64,000 nt of DNA from Fragilariopsis cylindrus CCMP1102 (Eukaryota > Bacillariophyta > Bacillariophyceae > Bacillariales > Bacillariaceae). Below the pieces are notes generated by a model. That model searched no databases, was not told where the DNA came from, and saw nothing but the letters and a program-made list of their open reading frames with translations. The first letter of the stretch is position 1. Every line of letters starts with the position of its first letter. This document shows positions 23,494 to 35,800 of this stretch, piece by piece. Location: assembly GCA_900095095.1 (NCBI GenBank), contig FMBT01000169.1:1-64000 (forward strand), written 5' to 3'. Position numbers and translations under genes: made by a program.

Positions 23494-26010
23494 CTATCTA
23501 GACTGAGAGAGCTCCAAACACAAGGCCTCCAACTCTTCTGAAGATTTGACCCCGCAGCTTGTATATGTAGTATCCAAAGACAGCTGCCTCCCTTCATCTT
23601 CTAAATTCTGGCCTAGGAGGAGTAATTCACGATAGGCACGGATCTCACCACGCAATTCGCAACACATATGTATCGAGACAATTTTTCCTTCGGCAATTGC
23701 TGATTGAATTTGGACAGCAGGATCGGAGATGGCACGCCACTGATTCGGATTGATATCATTTACTAATGGATTTCCTAAAATTCTTTCCAACGAGATAATA
23801 TCTTCCCATGCATGTTCCGCTCTAACAACAAACTTTCTACTATCTGGTGAATTACTGAGCTCTTTCAATGCTTTTCGATTCCTAGATGCTATCGACAGTT
23901 TGTTGTTGCTAGTACTTGGAGAAAGATCGTATAACCAATCCTTTAAAAGTTCGTTGATAGGATTTTGAACGGCGACAACGATCGACCCATTCCATGGTTG
24001 AGGAAAATCGTCATTTGTTCCCCCCACAAATGATGAAGTATTTGTTGCTAGTTTTGAAATGTAGAATTCAGGTTTTTCACCAAACGCATTAACGAGACAA
24101 TGTTCAATCGCCATTCTACTTTGAGCTTTTTCGCATGCTGATCTGATCACAGTTTCTACCAGTTGACCACCTCGCTCTGATGCTGCGACCAGTAAGATAT
24201 TTTCGTTAGATTTGTCTTTCTGACGGATCTTTCGTTCGTAACGCAACCAGGCAGCTACCCATTTTCCTGGCTGCTTCGTTTTCTTGTCGTGTTGCCAAAG
24301 TATTGGCATCATAAGTGGTTCGCCACGAATTACTGGACCCCATAGATCTCCAAGTTCTACTTTCGTTACATTTTCAGGATGGCTTAGAACGAGATTTCCG
24401 ATTGTTATATCTTCATGATTTGTTATCTCTAACGCTCGTCGTCTCGAAAAAGGAAGCGATGCAATATGATGTGCAATATCAGCAGACATAATCTCAGCGG
24501 CACCTCCCATGTAATAATCTTGGATCATTTTCGAACAATGCTCATCCCGTTTAAATCCACAATGTTTCCTCGAAACAGATACTCCCGAATATATTCTTGT
24601 TGGGCTGGTTGGTAGTTTTTGATTAATTGTTTGTAGAAATTCAACAGGCCATATTAGTGTGTCACTGTCTACCTTGGCTATATAATCAAAAGCAAAACCC
24701 TCATTGATTAGACTCGATGCGTAAGCAAAGAAGGTTTGCATCTTCCCACCAAATTGGTTCTCCTTTATGTTAAGATACGTAGCATCCCGTTCTGGTTCCA
24801 GTCCTTTGGGGAATACGGAAGTATCAGCCAAATATTCATTGGATGACACCTGCTGGCCTTCGCCATCAATAATTAATTCCTCTGATCCGAATGGATTGCC
24901 ACCCATAAAAAATGTATACACCATCTGACAATTGTCGAAGTTGACCTTCTTCTCAATAACATCAACTAATGAACATATTCGATCTGGATTGTTATTGTGG
25001 ACAGAATGATCGTTGTATTTGTAGAAAGATAGGTATGATTTTCGAATAATATCACGCCTCCGTCGTTCCATATCATCACCTATTTGACTAGCAATTCCCC
25101 ACAAAATCTTTGGTTCTCCTCTTTGTTGATTTTCATCATTATTTAGTACCTCTATCGTTTTTTCTATTTTTGGTATTGATTCTGACTTTTCGATATAGAT
25201 AGAATTCGTCGATTCAGACTGTTCTTTTCTGTCTTTTAGATCCATCGTTCGAAGAACGTTTTCTTCTTTCGTTTTGATTCCCCACAAAATCTTTGTTCCT
25301 CTTTTCTGTTGATGTTCATCATTATTTAGTACTTCTATCGTTTTTTCTATTTTTGGTATTGATTCTGACTTTTCGATATAGATAGAATTCGTCGATTCAG
25401 ACTGTTCTTTTCTGTCGTTTAGATCCGTCGTTCGAAAACCGTTTCCTTCTATCGTTTTGTCGTCGTCGTCGTCGTCGTCGTTGACGACGTGCACGAGCAT
25501 TCTTGTTGAGTCTGATACACTGATTTGCATATGAGAATTCACATTCGAATTTGTATTCTCATTCGCCAACGCTATTACTACGGGCTGCTCGTCGCTGTCC
25601 TCTTCTTCAGTGTTGTCATGCTGAATTTCTTCGTGTAGATGATTGGAGTTATCTTCAATTTCACTTCTCAATGATCTTTTCGTTTTACCCGTACTGTGTA
25701 CGAGCATTCTTGTTGATTCTGATACACTAGGTTCCAAATGAGAATTTGCATCCGAATTTGCATCCTCATTCGACAACACTATTACTACGGGCTGCTCGTC
25801 ACTGTCCTCTTCTTCAATAGTATCACGATGATGAATTTCTTCATGTAGATGGTTAAAGTTATCTTCAATTTCACTTCTCAATAATTTTTTCGTCGTTGTA
25901 TCCATAGTACCGTGTAATACAATTGTTGACACGACCGCAAAAACCGTAGCAGAAAGAAAAACATTTAATACGGACCTTCGAACGGAATTATTAAGCAGAG
26001 ACATCTTCAT
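23494..26010 (-). CDS. GT31-like glycosyltransferase, type II membrane protein
   Basis: An intact 838-codon frame. A short cytosolic N-terminus precedes a signal anchor ([19 protein letters not shown], residues about 14-32). Residues about 44-290 contain two separate tandem duplications: [16 protein letters not shown]..STRMLVH (twice) and [25 protein letters not shown] (twice). The catalytic region has [16 protein letters not shown] (DxD-type metal-binding site), [20 protein letters not shown] and [16 protein letters not shown] (the conserved ED..G). These are family marks of beta-1,3-galactosyltransferase-like GT31 enzymes, which act in the Golgi lumen; donor and acceptor are unknown. Residues beyond about 620 ([40 protein letters not shown]) form an extra domain that looks weakly sulfotransferase-like. 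Confidence 0.75.
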   Translation of the reverse strand: MKMSLLNNSVRRSVLNVFLSATVFAVVSTIVLHGTMDTTTKKLLRSEIEDNFNHLHEEIHHRDTIEEEDSDEQPVVIVLSNEDANSDANSHLEPSVSESTRMLVHSTGKTKRSLRSEIEDNSNHLHEEIQHDNTEEEDSDEQPVVIALANENTNSNVNSHMQISVSDSTRMLVHVVNDDDDDDDKTIEGNGFRTTDLNDRKEQSESTNSIYIEKSESIPKIEKTIEVLNNDEHQQKRGTKILWGIKTKEENVLRTMDLKDRKEQSESTNSIYIEKSESIPKIEKTIEVLNNDENQQRGEPKILWGIASQIGDDMERRRRDIIRKSYLSFYKYNDHSVHNNNPDRICSLVDVIEKKVNFDNCQMVYTFFMGGNPFGSEELIIDGEGQQVSSNEYLADTSVFPKGLEPERDATYLNIKENQFGGKMQTFFAYASSLINEGFAFDYIAKVDSDTLIWPVEFLQTINQKLPTSPTRIYSGVSVSRKHCGFKRDEHCSKMIQDYYMGGAAEIMSADIAHHIASLPFSRRRALEITNHEDITIGNLVLSHPENVTKVELGDLWGPVIRGEPLMMPILWQHDKKTKQPGKWVAAWLRYERKIRQKDKSNENILLVAASERGGQLVETVIRSACEKAQSRMAIEHCLVNAFGEKPEFYISKLATNTSSFVGGTNDDFPQPWNGSIVVAVQNPINELLKDWLYDLSPSTSNNKLSIASRNRKALKELSNSPDSRKFVVRAEHAWEDIISLERILGNPLVNDINPNQWRAISDPAVQIQSAIAEGKIVSIHMCCELRGEIRAYRELLLLGQNLEDEGRQLSLDTTYTSCGVKSSEELEALCLELSQSR

Positions 26011-26616
26011 TTTACACGGTAATTAGATAACTTTTGGTGCTCCTATCGTTTATGTCCCGATGTCAAGAAACGATGCTTGATGTTGGTCCACTTTACTTTG
26101 AGTGTTGTTGACTGTTGTTTTGTCGAACTGTTTGTTTTACATGTGAAAGTGTGAGTGAGTGTTTAGTTTGTGATTGTGATTTGTCTAATTTTCGGACATA
26201 CAAAAAATCCGTTGTGAGACGCAGCACGTGGAGTGAGTTCGGTATGCGCGTCTTGAATATAGTGCCCCTTCATTTTTATTAGGGTTACAGCGGTTAAATC
26301 AGGTAAACGAAAAAAATACTTTACAAATATTTGAATCGAATGAATCGAATAAATGAATCAATCCATCGAATCACAGAGATCCATATTGTATCATTCATCG
26401 GCTTCCACTCCTTTTCATCTTATTCATTGACAATTAACATGCATCATGCATCAATCAATCATCGCTCATCATCAATTAAAAATAGGGTGGAGGTACCGTT
26501 GAGGCAAAGCAAAAGCTGATCACACATTAAAAGATTCGAGTCATTTGGGCGGAGTTGATGAAGAAGAAGAGACTACAAACATACTGAGGTATACGAGTAC
26601 TATAAGGAATAGCAAC
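26011..26616. promoter_or_regulatory. Divergent intergenic region
   Basis: Separates the start of the minus GT31-like gene (26010) from the plus gene at 26617. Probably both promoters. GAATC/AATCG-rich short repeats occur at 26330-26380; no defined element is seen. Confidence 0.35.
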
Positions 26617-27846
26617 ATGACGCAATCGACGGTAGTGATCACAGTAGTAGCATTACTTGTACTAGTAGCTATTGTGACGCAGCAGCAATCGCATCATGTA
26701 GTAGTAGGAGTATATGGTTTCTCTATGTCGATGTCGATGTCGATGTCATCAATTATGACATCCGATTCGAATAATAACTTTGATAGATTTAAATCTGTTT
26801 GTCTTACTGATAAAAAGAAAAGGGAATCAGTTATTAAAGAATTCGGTGACGAATCATTGTTGTCATCACTTGGACTTCATTCTCAGAACGTCGATGACGA
26901 TAATGATAATGATAACGCTAATGATGAGCTATGGGCTGCTGTATATCGTAGTAATAACAATAAACCATCAGTTATTGTTCGTGATGATTTCTTTCGTGCA
27001 ATGAATGATGCAACAACAACAACAAAATCATCGGCGGATGACAATGACGACGCTATGAATAATGTATCTACAATATCACCATCGAATACCGCTACATTCT
27101 TAAGTGATACAATGCCGGATCTATTACAAATACCCAGTTCCAAACCAGTGGCAATTGCTCGATTAATTAGAACGAATAATAAGGATAGTTATTTATTAGA
27201 TAATTTACGTTGTTCCTTAAAAAAGGAAGAGCAAGATATTAATTGTGATGGTGGAAGTGAATATTTAGAAGCATTAGCCTGTGCTGTGGATACATTACTA
27301 CTGAATCATTTACAAAAATTATTATCATCATCCTCATCCACAAATACACCACAAGAGAATGATGATGTTCCTATAATATTTAAAGATGGATCTATTCGTA
27401 CCAAAGCAACATTATTTAATTCTAAATTATTTGAACAACGTGGTTTTATTCCTATTGAAACATTATCAAGAGATATGGCAACACATGTCTCCAATTATGA
27501 GTCATGTTCAAATAGTTATACCGAACGAGCATCCAGCGGCGAACAATCTACTACCACCAATTCTGGAATTGGATTTGGACAAAAACAAAAACAATCGGAC
27601 GATGATGATGATGATGCAGCTAGTAGTAATAATAGTAATAATGATAATGACAATACGACGACGACAACGACGACGATGATGGCAACTGGTACACGTGATC
27701 GTGCATTACAAATTGTTTCATTATTGGGACGATTAGATCCCAGAAATATTCCTTCTGATGAAAGTGATACTAATAAAACTGATGAGGATGAGGATGAGGA
27801 TGAGGATGAATACGATCCATGGGCAACTATGTATGTGAAAAGATAG
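26617..27846 (+). CDS. Unknown protein with signal sequence, possibly plastid-targeted
   Basis: I place the start at the ATG at 26617 (MTQSTVVITVVALLVLVAIV), which gives a signal peptide. The frame is open further upstream but only through non-ATG codons. Just after the hydrophobic stretch, VYGFSMSM recalls the A-x-A-F-like cleavage site of diatom plastid proteins. The mature part has conserved-looking blocks (DELWAAVYRS, SVIVRDDFFRAMND, KPVAIARLIRTNNKDSYLLD, SEYLEALACAVDTLLLNHLQ, FEQRGFIPIETLSRDMATHV) separated by Asp/Asn/Ser/Thr tracts. It ends in an acidic tail (DEDEDEDEDEYDPWATMYV). I do not recognise the family. No frame change is needed. Confidence 0.6.
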   Translation: MTQSTVVITVVALLVLVAIVTQQQSHHVVVGVYGFSMSMSMSMSSIMTSDSNNNFDRFKSVCLTDKKKRESVIKEFGDESLLSSLGLHSQNVDDDNDNDNANDELWAAVYRSNNNKPSVIVRDDFFRAMNDATTTTKSSADDNDDAMNNVSTISPSNTATFLSDTMPDLLQIPSSKPVAIARLIRTNNKDSYLLDNLRCSLKKEEQDINCDGGSEYLEALACAVDTLLLNHLQKLLSSSSSTNTPQENDDVPIIFKDGSIRTKATLFNSKLFEQRGFIPIETLSRDMATHVSNYESCSNSYTERASSGEQSTTTNSGIGFGQKQKQSDDDDDDAASSNNSNNDNDNTTTTTTTMMATGTRDRALQIVSLLGRLDPRNIPSDESDTNKTDEDEDEDEDEYDPWATMYVKR

Positions 27847-28578
27847 ATGCAATGGGATTTTTTTTTAAATCACTTCAGAATGAATAGACCTGGTCACCAT
27901 CATCATCGTAAAAATTTAAATCACAACAATAATGAATGAACGGTTTTTGTTATTCTTAATTTTTGTGTGTCCCGACAAAAGACATTATTTTTTGGAGTGG
28001 TACTATGGCAACCCTTTATATATCGCTTTTATCACCTCTTGGGACTGTCAACTCTCTACCCGTATTAACTACTATTACGCTACTCTATGATGATATCGCA
28101 TATACATTCATTATTTTCCAGTACCTAGCTTTATTTGAAAAATTATATAGAAGAAGTTAAAAAAGTACATATCTCTTTTTCTCTTCTGACATTTACAATT
28201 GTATATGTAGGTAGCAATAATAAATACTAATATCTCTAAAATATGGTTAATTTAATTCTATAGTATATATCTAAACAATCTTGATATACTGTACTCATTA
28301 TTAGGAATGAAAAAACGGTTTCGCCGCCGCGCAACCATCTACTACGGACCCGACCCGACCCGACTTTGTGACGACTCGACCGTCGTAATAATAATAATAA
28401 TAGTCAAATGAATTTTAGCTTTCTCTCCTTCTCAATTGTTCACGTTCAAAAAAAAAAGATTTGATATGGAAAAACACTTGACTTGAAAACTCACTCACTC
28501 GGTTTGATTTGATTTGATTTGTTCTTTCTATCTTTCTTCAATTTCATTCACTTTTGTGTACAGTACAGTAGTACTGTA
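27847..28578. other. Intergenic region between convergent genes
   Basis: AT-rich; holds an (AAT)n tract near 28387 and GACCC repeats near 28345. No gene seen. Confidence 0.4.
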
Positions 28579-28878
28579 TTACATATTACAAAAGTAACCT
28601 TCATTGCCAGCAATACAATGTACCACGTTCTTTGCTTCAACAGGACAGGCTTTCATTTCATTACGACATAATCCTTGATGATGTTGATGTTTTCCTTCTC
28701 CTTTTTGACGTGCACATACTGATAAACTGGCATAAACCTCCGAACAGGGACCCTGTGTTAATTTATCTTCATTGGAATGCAGGATCTCCGTAGGATACTC
28801 AATATGTCCTTTTGGCATCACGGCTGTTTTGAAATTTTGTAATGCTATACCAATTGTTTGAGATTGTGACGACGACAT
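28579..28878 (-). CDS. Small twin-CX9C (CHCH-type) protein, probably mitochondrial
   Basis: An intact 99-codon frame starting at an ATG (MSSSQSQTIGIALQNFKTAV). Cysteines are spaced C-x9-C (PCSEVYASLSVC) and, after a His/Lys-rich link and another Cys (GLCRNEMKAC), C-x9-C again (ACPVEAKNVVHC). The tail ends GYFCNM. Twin CX9C helical hairpins are typical of small proteins imported into the mitochondrial intermembrane space by the Mia40 pathway, several of which serve respiratory-chain assembly. That location is family knowledge and not shown here. Exact orthologue not recognised. Confidence 0.65.
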   Translation of the reverse strand: MSSSQSQTIGIALQNFKTAVMPKGHIEYPTEILHSNEDKLTQGPCSEVYASLSVCARQKGEGKHQHHQGLCRNEMKACPVEAKNVVHCIAGNEGYFCNM

Positions 28879-29466
28879 GATTGTTGCTGTTGGCTGTTGT
28901 TTGTTGTTGCTTGAATTCTACTGTACAAAAAATCTAATATATTATAATCTCTTGCTTCCTTCTTCTGTTTCCTATGTTCCGGGTTTCGCTTTGTTCCTTT
29001 TTCTTCTGCTTCTGTTGTAATGGAACGACCTTTCAAATCAATATACACGGTATATGAAAAAGCTCAAGAATGATGTGTGGTACAATCTAGTAATTTTGAA
29101 AGACACGATGCATGCATGCATGCGCATGCTGGTGTCAATAAACGAATGCCTCACTAAATAATAATGACATTAACAGATTTTGTTAGGTCCTGGCGATGAC
29201 TTCAAGACTAGTGTAGTACTGTAGGACGTACGAAGTACTTACTGGATGTTTGTACAGTGGTAGATAAAATAAAAGTAAGAAGGTAGATAAGAAGGTAGGA
29301 AAGGTAGGAGGAGACAGGGGAGGGAGGTACTGTACTAGCCTAGGAGTAGAAGGAATCGAAACGTGGATAGAAATCGGATTTTGGCCTACTACTGTACCAT
29401 TATCATTTTATGCATTTGTCATAAAATCTGGAAAGCAAAACGAGGAAATGATATGTTACTTCTACG
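28879..29466. other. Divergent intergenic region
   Basis: Promoter region for the minus CX9C gene and the plus GT90-like gene. A (GCAT)n palindromic tract (GATGCATGCATGCATGCG) lies near 29108. GTAGGA-rich repeats lie at 29276-29350. Confidence 0.4.
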
Positions 29467-31193
29467 ATGACGCAAAAGATATCAACGCCAGTAGTAGTAG
29501 TACAAGGAGGACAACGGCGACGACCACAACAACAACGAATCAGAATAGGACCAGGACCAGGACAAGAAGAACCAGTCGTAGTCGTACAAGGAGATGTAGA
29601 AAAAAAAGTTCGGTTTGATAAAAGATGGTGTTATCGTATTTTAATTCGAATAGTTAGACGATGTTGTTGTTGTTGTCGTAAGTAGCAGTAGCAGTAACGA
29701 CAATAATAGCAAGTTTCGTTTAGTAGTATATTTACTACTATTGTTGTTGTCGATACTACTATTATCACTACTGCAGAAGTTACTGCAACTATATCAAGCT
29801 GAAACACATCCTTCTCCATTTTTATCCAGTAAATACAATACACTACCCAGTAAAATTAGAGGTCTTGCTCCACCAATCGAACTATTTGAGTTTCCAACAC
29901 CCAAAGAACGGATTCAATTTTATATGGGAGATTGGTATTATCCAATTAATAATAATACAACAACAACAAATAATGATAATAATAATAATAATTACAATAA
30001 AGTACAATAATGATACATTATGTTCTACTATCAAATATTGGACACCAAATTTTCCAGTCATTGGACATCCCTACATCTTTGATGAAATAAATTTACAGCA
30101 AATGATCTATGTCGATTCCTGGAAACGATTCCGTTTGCCCTGGCGTCCACAACGTTCCTATCCAGGGGATGCCTACTTATATCATTTTTCAGTCTCTTAC
30201 AAATAAAAATGAACCAAACAAGAAGAGAAAAGAAGAACAAAAAATAGTAACACAATACCAATAATATCAACAACAACAATAAAAAAAAGAAGAAACAAAT
30301 GGTGTTACAATTTGGAGATGGGAAAGATTCGGCGAAGTTTTTGTCCACACCTTTTCCGATAATGGTGAAGACACGATTAAGTCAACGTGTGTACGAAGAA
30401 CGTTATGGTAGTAGTAGTAGTAGTAGTAGTAGTAGTAAAAACTTACTACTACAGGTAATAATAATAATAATAATAGTCCACCAATATTAGGGATGTATCT
30501 GATTCATCGACATTATAGTGATCATTTTTATGAAGCGGATGAGATATGGGATACCACACCTTGGAATACTAAAAAATCGATATTAATTTGGAGAGGTTCC
30601 TCCTCCGGACAACGTCGAACAGTGATTGAACAATATATTGATTATAATAATAATGATAATGCTGCTATTCCCCCACCCCACCACCACCGCAACAACAACA
30701 ACAACAACAATCTAGTATTCCAATTGATGTTGCATTTTCGGAAATATTAAAAGTGCATCAAAATAAATTCCAACATCATCCCGATGAATACTATGTCCGT
30801 GATGCATTGAGTGTCTCACAATTATTACAGTATAAATATTTATTAGTATTAGAGGGATGGGGATTAGCCAGTAATTTAAAATGGATGTTATATTCCAATT
30901 CATTGGTATTTATGGCAATCCCACAAAGGTGAGTTGGGCGATGGAAGAAAAATTAGTACCGTGGGTACATTATATACCCTTATATGAGAATTATACAAAT
31001 CTCTCTGAACATTAGAATGGGCACAGACACACGATAAGGAATGTTATCAAATGGTGTTATATTCCAGACACTATATCGAACGATTAGTCACTCGAAACAA
31101 GCACAACAGGAAACACTAGAAATATTACAGGGTATTGATCAAATATATCAAGATAGATATGGTCCAATATTACAGCAGTGTCCACATCTATGA
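29467..31193 (+). CDS. GT90/CAP10-like glycosyltransferase, type II membrane (frame broken)
   Basis: The ATG at 29467 opens a short basic N-terminus ending in WCYRILIRIVRRCCCCC. After a frame change a membrane anchor follows (VVYLLLLLLSILLLSLLQKL). The lumenal part reads FYMGDWYYPI, IKYWTPNFPVIGHPYIFDEI, VLQFGDGKDSAKFLSTPFPI, SILIWRGSSSGQRRTVIEQY, then LLQYKYLLVLEGWGLASNLK, WMLYSNSLVFMAIP and KLVPWVHYIPLYENYT. The stretch 'KYL.vleGwg.as.lkw.l.snS.v....' followed by 'l.PwvHYiPl' is the signature of glycosyltransferase family 90 (CAP10, POGLUT). These transfer glucose or xylose in the secretory pathway. At least five frame changes, some flanking Asn/poly-A tracts, interrupt it. Introns could explain a few of them. 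Confidence 0.7.
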
Positions 31194-31705
31194 TGTAAAC
31201 TGCAAATGTATGTGTTGATGTCATTGAATGGTGGTGCGTACTATTCTCACTTAAGATAAACACAATTTATATTAATATAGACTTAACTGGAATCTCTGCT
31301 ACTAGCCATCTATTAGCCTATACTAGGACTAAGAACAGAATGATCTCATGATGTAGGGATGCATTGTCAGAATGAACAAAATGTTAATTTACGCTATGTT
31401 TTATTTTTTATTGCGTAGACGTCCGTCCGGACACGTGAATGAAACTTCTATCCCCATAATCCCAAAAAACGTTCCTTACTTATCTATCTAGCTAGCTTGA
31501 TTTTTTTCATTTCTTTCCAATATCTTCCAAGAAACATCTTCCATTCACAGACCAAGAGAGAAGGCAGCAGACAGACAGACAGACAGACAGACAGAAAATA
31601 TCGTACACGAGTTAGACTCCCCTGCATAATCGATCTCTGTATAAATATATCGACCAATTCTCTTTGTTTTCTCATCGCCCACAGTATTGTTGTTCCGTAT
31701 TTTTT
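31194..31705. other. Intergenic region with (CAGA)n tract
   Basis: Lies between convergent genes. It holds a (CAGA)n tetranucleotide array at 31567-31595 and no gene. Confidence 0.4.
31567..31595. repeat. (CAGA)n microsatellite
   Basis: About seven copies of CAGA in non-coding sequence. Confidence 0.95.
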
Positions 31706-32014
31706 TCATTTGATTTGAATATTAGTGGCTTTTGGATTATGTCTCTTTCGAGCCATATTGATATATTTCTCTAACACTTCTCTCAAATCCAGTCCCACTA
31801 TATAATCTCGATCAATCTTGGCATTTGGATTTGTATTTGGATTGCAATTTGGTAAACATGCCGTATGGTATATCTTTCCATCCGGTCCCCGGAACGAAGC
31901 AAACTCATGACCCAGCCGTTCAAATCTCACTTGTAAGTCACTCCACTTGATAGTTTTATCAATTTCATCCTCATTATACGGTATGATGTTGATGGGGTTA
32001 TTGTAAGATGCCAT
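31706..32014 (-). CDS. Small hypothetical protein
   Basis: An intact 102-codon frame with an ATG start (MASYNNPINIIPYNEDEIDK). Composition is normal for a globular protein: WSDLQVRFERLGHEFASFRG, PDGKIYHTACLPN, DRDYIVGLDLREVLEKYINM and a basic end. No signal peptide or membrane helix. Family not recognised. The balanced composition, unlike the low-complexity shadows around it, is why I call it a gene. Confidence 0.5.
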   Translation of the reverse strand: MASYNNPINIIPYNEDEIDKTIKWSDLQVRFERLGHEFASFRGPDGKIYHTACLPNCNPNTNPNAKIDRDYIVGLDLREVLEKYINMARKRHNPKATNIQIK

Positions 32015-32878
32015 AATTGAATGTCATCCGCCTAAGTACGAGAACTGAAATAATTAACGTCGAGTTGAGTTGAGTTGAGTTGAGTAAGACTGCCAACAAG
32101 CAAACAAAATCCAAAAAGAATCTGAAAGGTACACAATTAACTCCAGCTGAGAGTAGGAATGTACTGATTATAATTGCGTTCCTCTAATGTAGGATAGTGC
32201 TGGTGTTGTATTGTAACATTGTGTGTTACTTTACTTTGCCTTCTTCGATGCATCTTTTTTCTTGACACTGAAGTTCTTTCTTATGATTCCATTTTCTATA
32301 AACAAATTTTGTTTATCATCGTTTGTTCTCCCGTCGTTCCTTCTTTCCTTCGCCTCTAAGTTACTTGTATTTTTTTATTACTATCGGCATGCATGGTGGC
32401 GCGCGCAAAACAAAATAATCAGAATTTCATGTTTTCGCATGTCCCCCTCGCCTCCCCAAACTCCGAAATAAATGGCTTCACTGTACTAAAAAACTTACGA
32501 AGATTTTTTTCACAATTAAACAAAGAAAGGACGACAATACAGTAACCACAACATTCGTCACCGAAGATCTTTATTACAAGCAACAACCTGTTGTTTTTCA
32601 ATATATCGTCGATTCGATTCGATTCAAGTCAGTTACACGTATTCGGTTTCCAATCAATCGGCCTATTTTACATAAAAAATAATTGTACTTACATTACTGA
32701 ATGATAATGTGTGAGGAGGGTGTGGGCGACTATTAAAATACTGCGACGACGACGACGACGGCCCAAAACCTCCACATCCGAACGAGAGTGATAGCCCAAG
32801 GTCTAAAAAGAACTGATCTGCTTTATCCCCAGTCATATCCCTTAAACCGCAACGACGACGACGACGACGACGACGACG
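32015..32878. other. Divergent intergenic region
   Basis: Between the small minus gene and NPRL3. Contains (GAGTT)n at 32060, an (ACG)n run at 32850-32878 leading into the NPRL3 start, and no supported gene. Confidence 0.4.
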
Positions 32879-35800
32879 ATGATGGATAATAAAAATACCA
32901 GCACTGCTACTAGCAACGCTAATGATAATAACAATAACAATAATCGTCGAAACTCCTACAGCGCTAAAAGCCATATGAGCACTTCGACCACCAGTACAAG
33001 TAGGACAGCCGCTATCAATAACTTTGTTACATCTATGAACATTATGGATACCAGCAACGGTAGTCGAAAAAGTCATTCTTCTAATAACGATAATGCGTAT
33101 CACTTCCATCATCGTAGTCCTAGTGGTAGTCCTATAGTATTGACAGTCGTGATAACAATAACACACAACAGTATGATCATCCTATCATCACAACAATAAT
33201 AATAATAATAATAATATAATATTAACAAGAAAAAAATACGTCGAAGAAGAATAAGAATCCGTTACGTGTATTGGGAATAGCAATAATTATAGATCAGAAA
33301 GGTTCAGGTGCACGAATGCTAGCTCGATATCCTACCAACAATAGCAATAACAACAGCAGCAATATTCACGACGACGACGACGACGACGACGATGAAGACA
33401 ATGATAACGATGAAGATAATGATAATGATGATCGTCATCGTGGTATCGCCGCCGCGGAGCGTGACTCCTCTGATGCAACAGCAGCAACAAAAGCAGCAGC
33501 AGCATCCAATAAATCATTCTTATCGGAAGATGATGATTTATTTTTCACATTAACGGCACGTCAAATGGCAAAATTATTTCGTACTAAAAAGGCACTATGT
33601 AATGAACCAATGACACTTCGTGTGAATAAGACTGTCTTTTGTTGTCATGCTGTTCTATTGGATAATAATAATAATAATATTGTTAATAATAATAATAATA
33701 ATGATAATGATAGCGAAATAAGAATAATAACACACCTACCGGAAGTGGTAGTAACGATAGTATTGGAGATAACAACGACAATAGTAACGATGGAAAGCCT
33801 CCACCACTGCCACTACCACTGCCGCCGCGTGACGCTTCGTCGATTTCTTCCTCCGTTGTCGAAGTTGATCTTGACAATGAGAACAACAACAAAGACGATC
33901 AGTTACAACTATTCAGCATTGTAGTAGCACTATCAGGATCGTCACAACATTCGGCATTGCCATTTTCAAGTTTTTGGGATGCGGGTGGTGGTGGTGTTGG
34001 TAGTGGTGCTAGTGGAGAAGATCGTTCGGATTTAGAACGATATCTGCGACAACTTACTAACGAAAAAGGTAAAGGCAAAGGCAAAGGCAACGATGAAACC
34101 ATCACTACCACAAAGAAAGAAAAAAACAAGGATGATGATAACCATCACAATCGGTCCTCAAATAGTCGTAAAAAGAAGAAGGAACAAACGGCAGGACGTG
34201 TTTCGTCTGCCTTTTTGGCCATTCGGAGAGTCCATATATCGTTAGTACGATTTTGTAGGGCACTTCATAGAGAAGAGAATCGTTGTGGATATGTAACGTA
34301 TCAATCTCGGGCCTTATTTCGATTAAGAAACGAACGACAGAAACAATGGGAGAAAATGTGGAGTAAACACCACCGTCCAGGATCTTCTTCGGCAGCGACA
34401 ATGACGACTAATGTTGTTGGTGGCGGCGGGGGTGATCGCAACGCAAGTCATCATCATCACCATCACCATACTCCTCAACATTCACGTCAAAATTCTTTCA
34501 TTGTCACCCCTGGTAGTGGGGATAGCAGCATGTTAGACGATACGTTATTAAAAAATGTCTTTGGTAATAACAATGTAAGTGGGGACACATTAAGTGCAGT
34601 CGAACGAGAGCAGGAAAAAGAACAGGAAATCCTTGAGTTGATGTTAGCATGCAATCCTCAAGATCATTCCAATCACAATCAACAGCAATATCAGCCAGAA
34701 GAACAGGACCTACCACAATCGTTTCAACAACAACAATATGGAAATATGGTACGCGATTTGGTAGCCGTTTTTCATTCACTTTCCCGGAACGATCATGAAT
34801 ACCCTCCAACGCCTAGTTCCTTGCTTTGCGAACGAGACGCGGTGGTTTATGTGAATCAGCATGTTGCCATACCCATTGAAGCAGCAGGTTTGAATGGTTA
34901 TTCAGCAGCAGGTGTGATATCGCCGTCGTCATCACGACAGCACGTCGACGGAGGATCATCGGTCGTTCGACCCTACTACACGTTGTTGTTTCCACATGCT
35001 TCTCCATCAGAATTGTTACAAACATTCCATGCTTCTGGATCGGCACCTCCGCAACAAATGGAACATCTATTACTTACGGTCAATCCACAAAAATCAATGA
35101 CACAAATTGCTATCGATGCCAATCTTCCTATGCATACTACAATGCAGATTTCATCCTCCCTTGTTGCACACGGAGCATGTATACCATCCCCCATTGTTAC
35201 GTCACGGTCACGATTGATGTGTCCTGGTAATGATAGTATGCAAAGAATTCCCGAACTCGCTCTTGAATTTTCTCAAGCCTTTCCTGGGATTAATTTATTT
35301 GGTGTTGTTAGCTTTCTAACCACATCATCTAGACATTTAGGAGATGCAATTGCAGTCCTACTAGATACAGAAAACGAAGAAGGGTCGTGGCTGCGTGAGT
35401 CGCTCTTAGCTTCTCCTAAATACCGGTACTACAATAATAATCGTGGGCGTAGTGGTAGTGGTGGCGGGAACGGGAACGGTGGTATTGCTGGCGATAGTCC
35501 CGCTGATGGTGCCGCTGGTGCTGATATTAACAACGGTACACATGCATTGTTCCTCGACGAAGAAACGTATTCACCAATACACGCATCGTATGCTTCATCG
35601 CGTGGAGGAGGGGCGCAGCCACCTACATCATCAGGAACACAGGACCAGGATCCTTCGCCATCGATATCGGTTCATCGATGGCTCAAGGATTTGGAAGAAT
35701 TGCTTTACGCTATCGCAATTTGGCTTCTCTCTCATGGAGTTTTGACACAGCTCCAAGAATATATGGTTATGGTTGTAGAGATCGAATCATCACCGCCATC

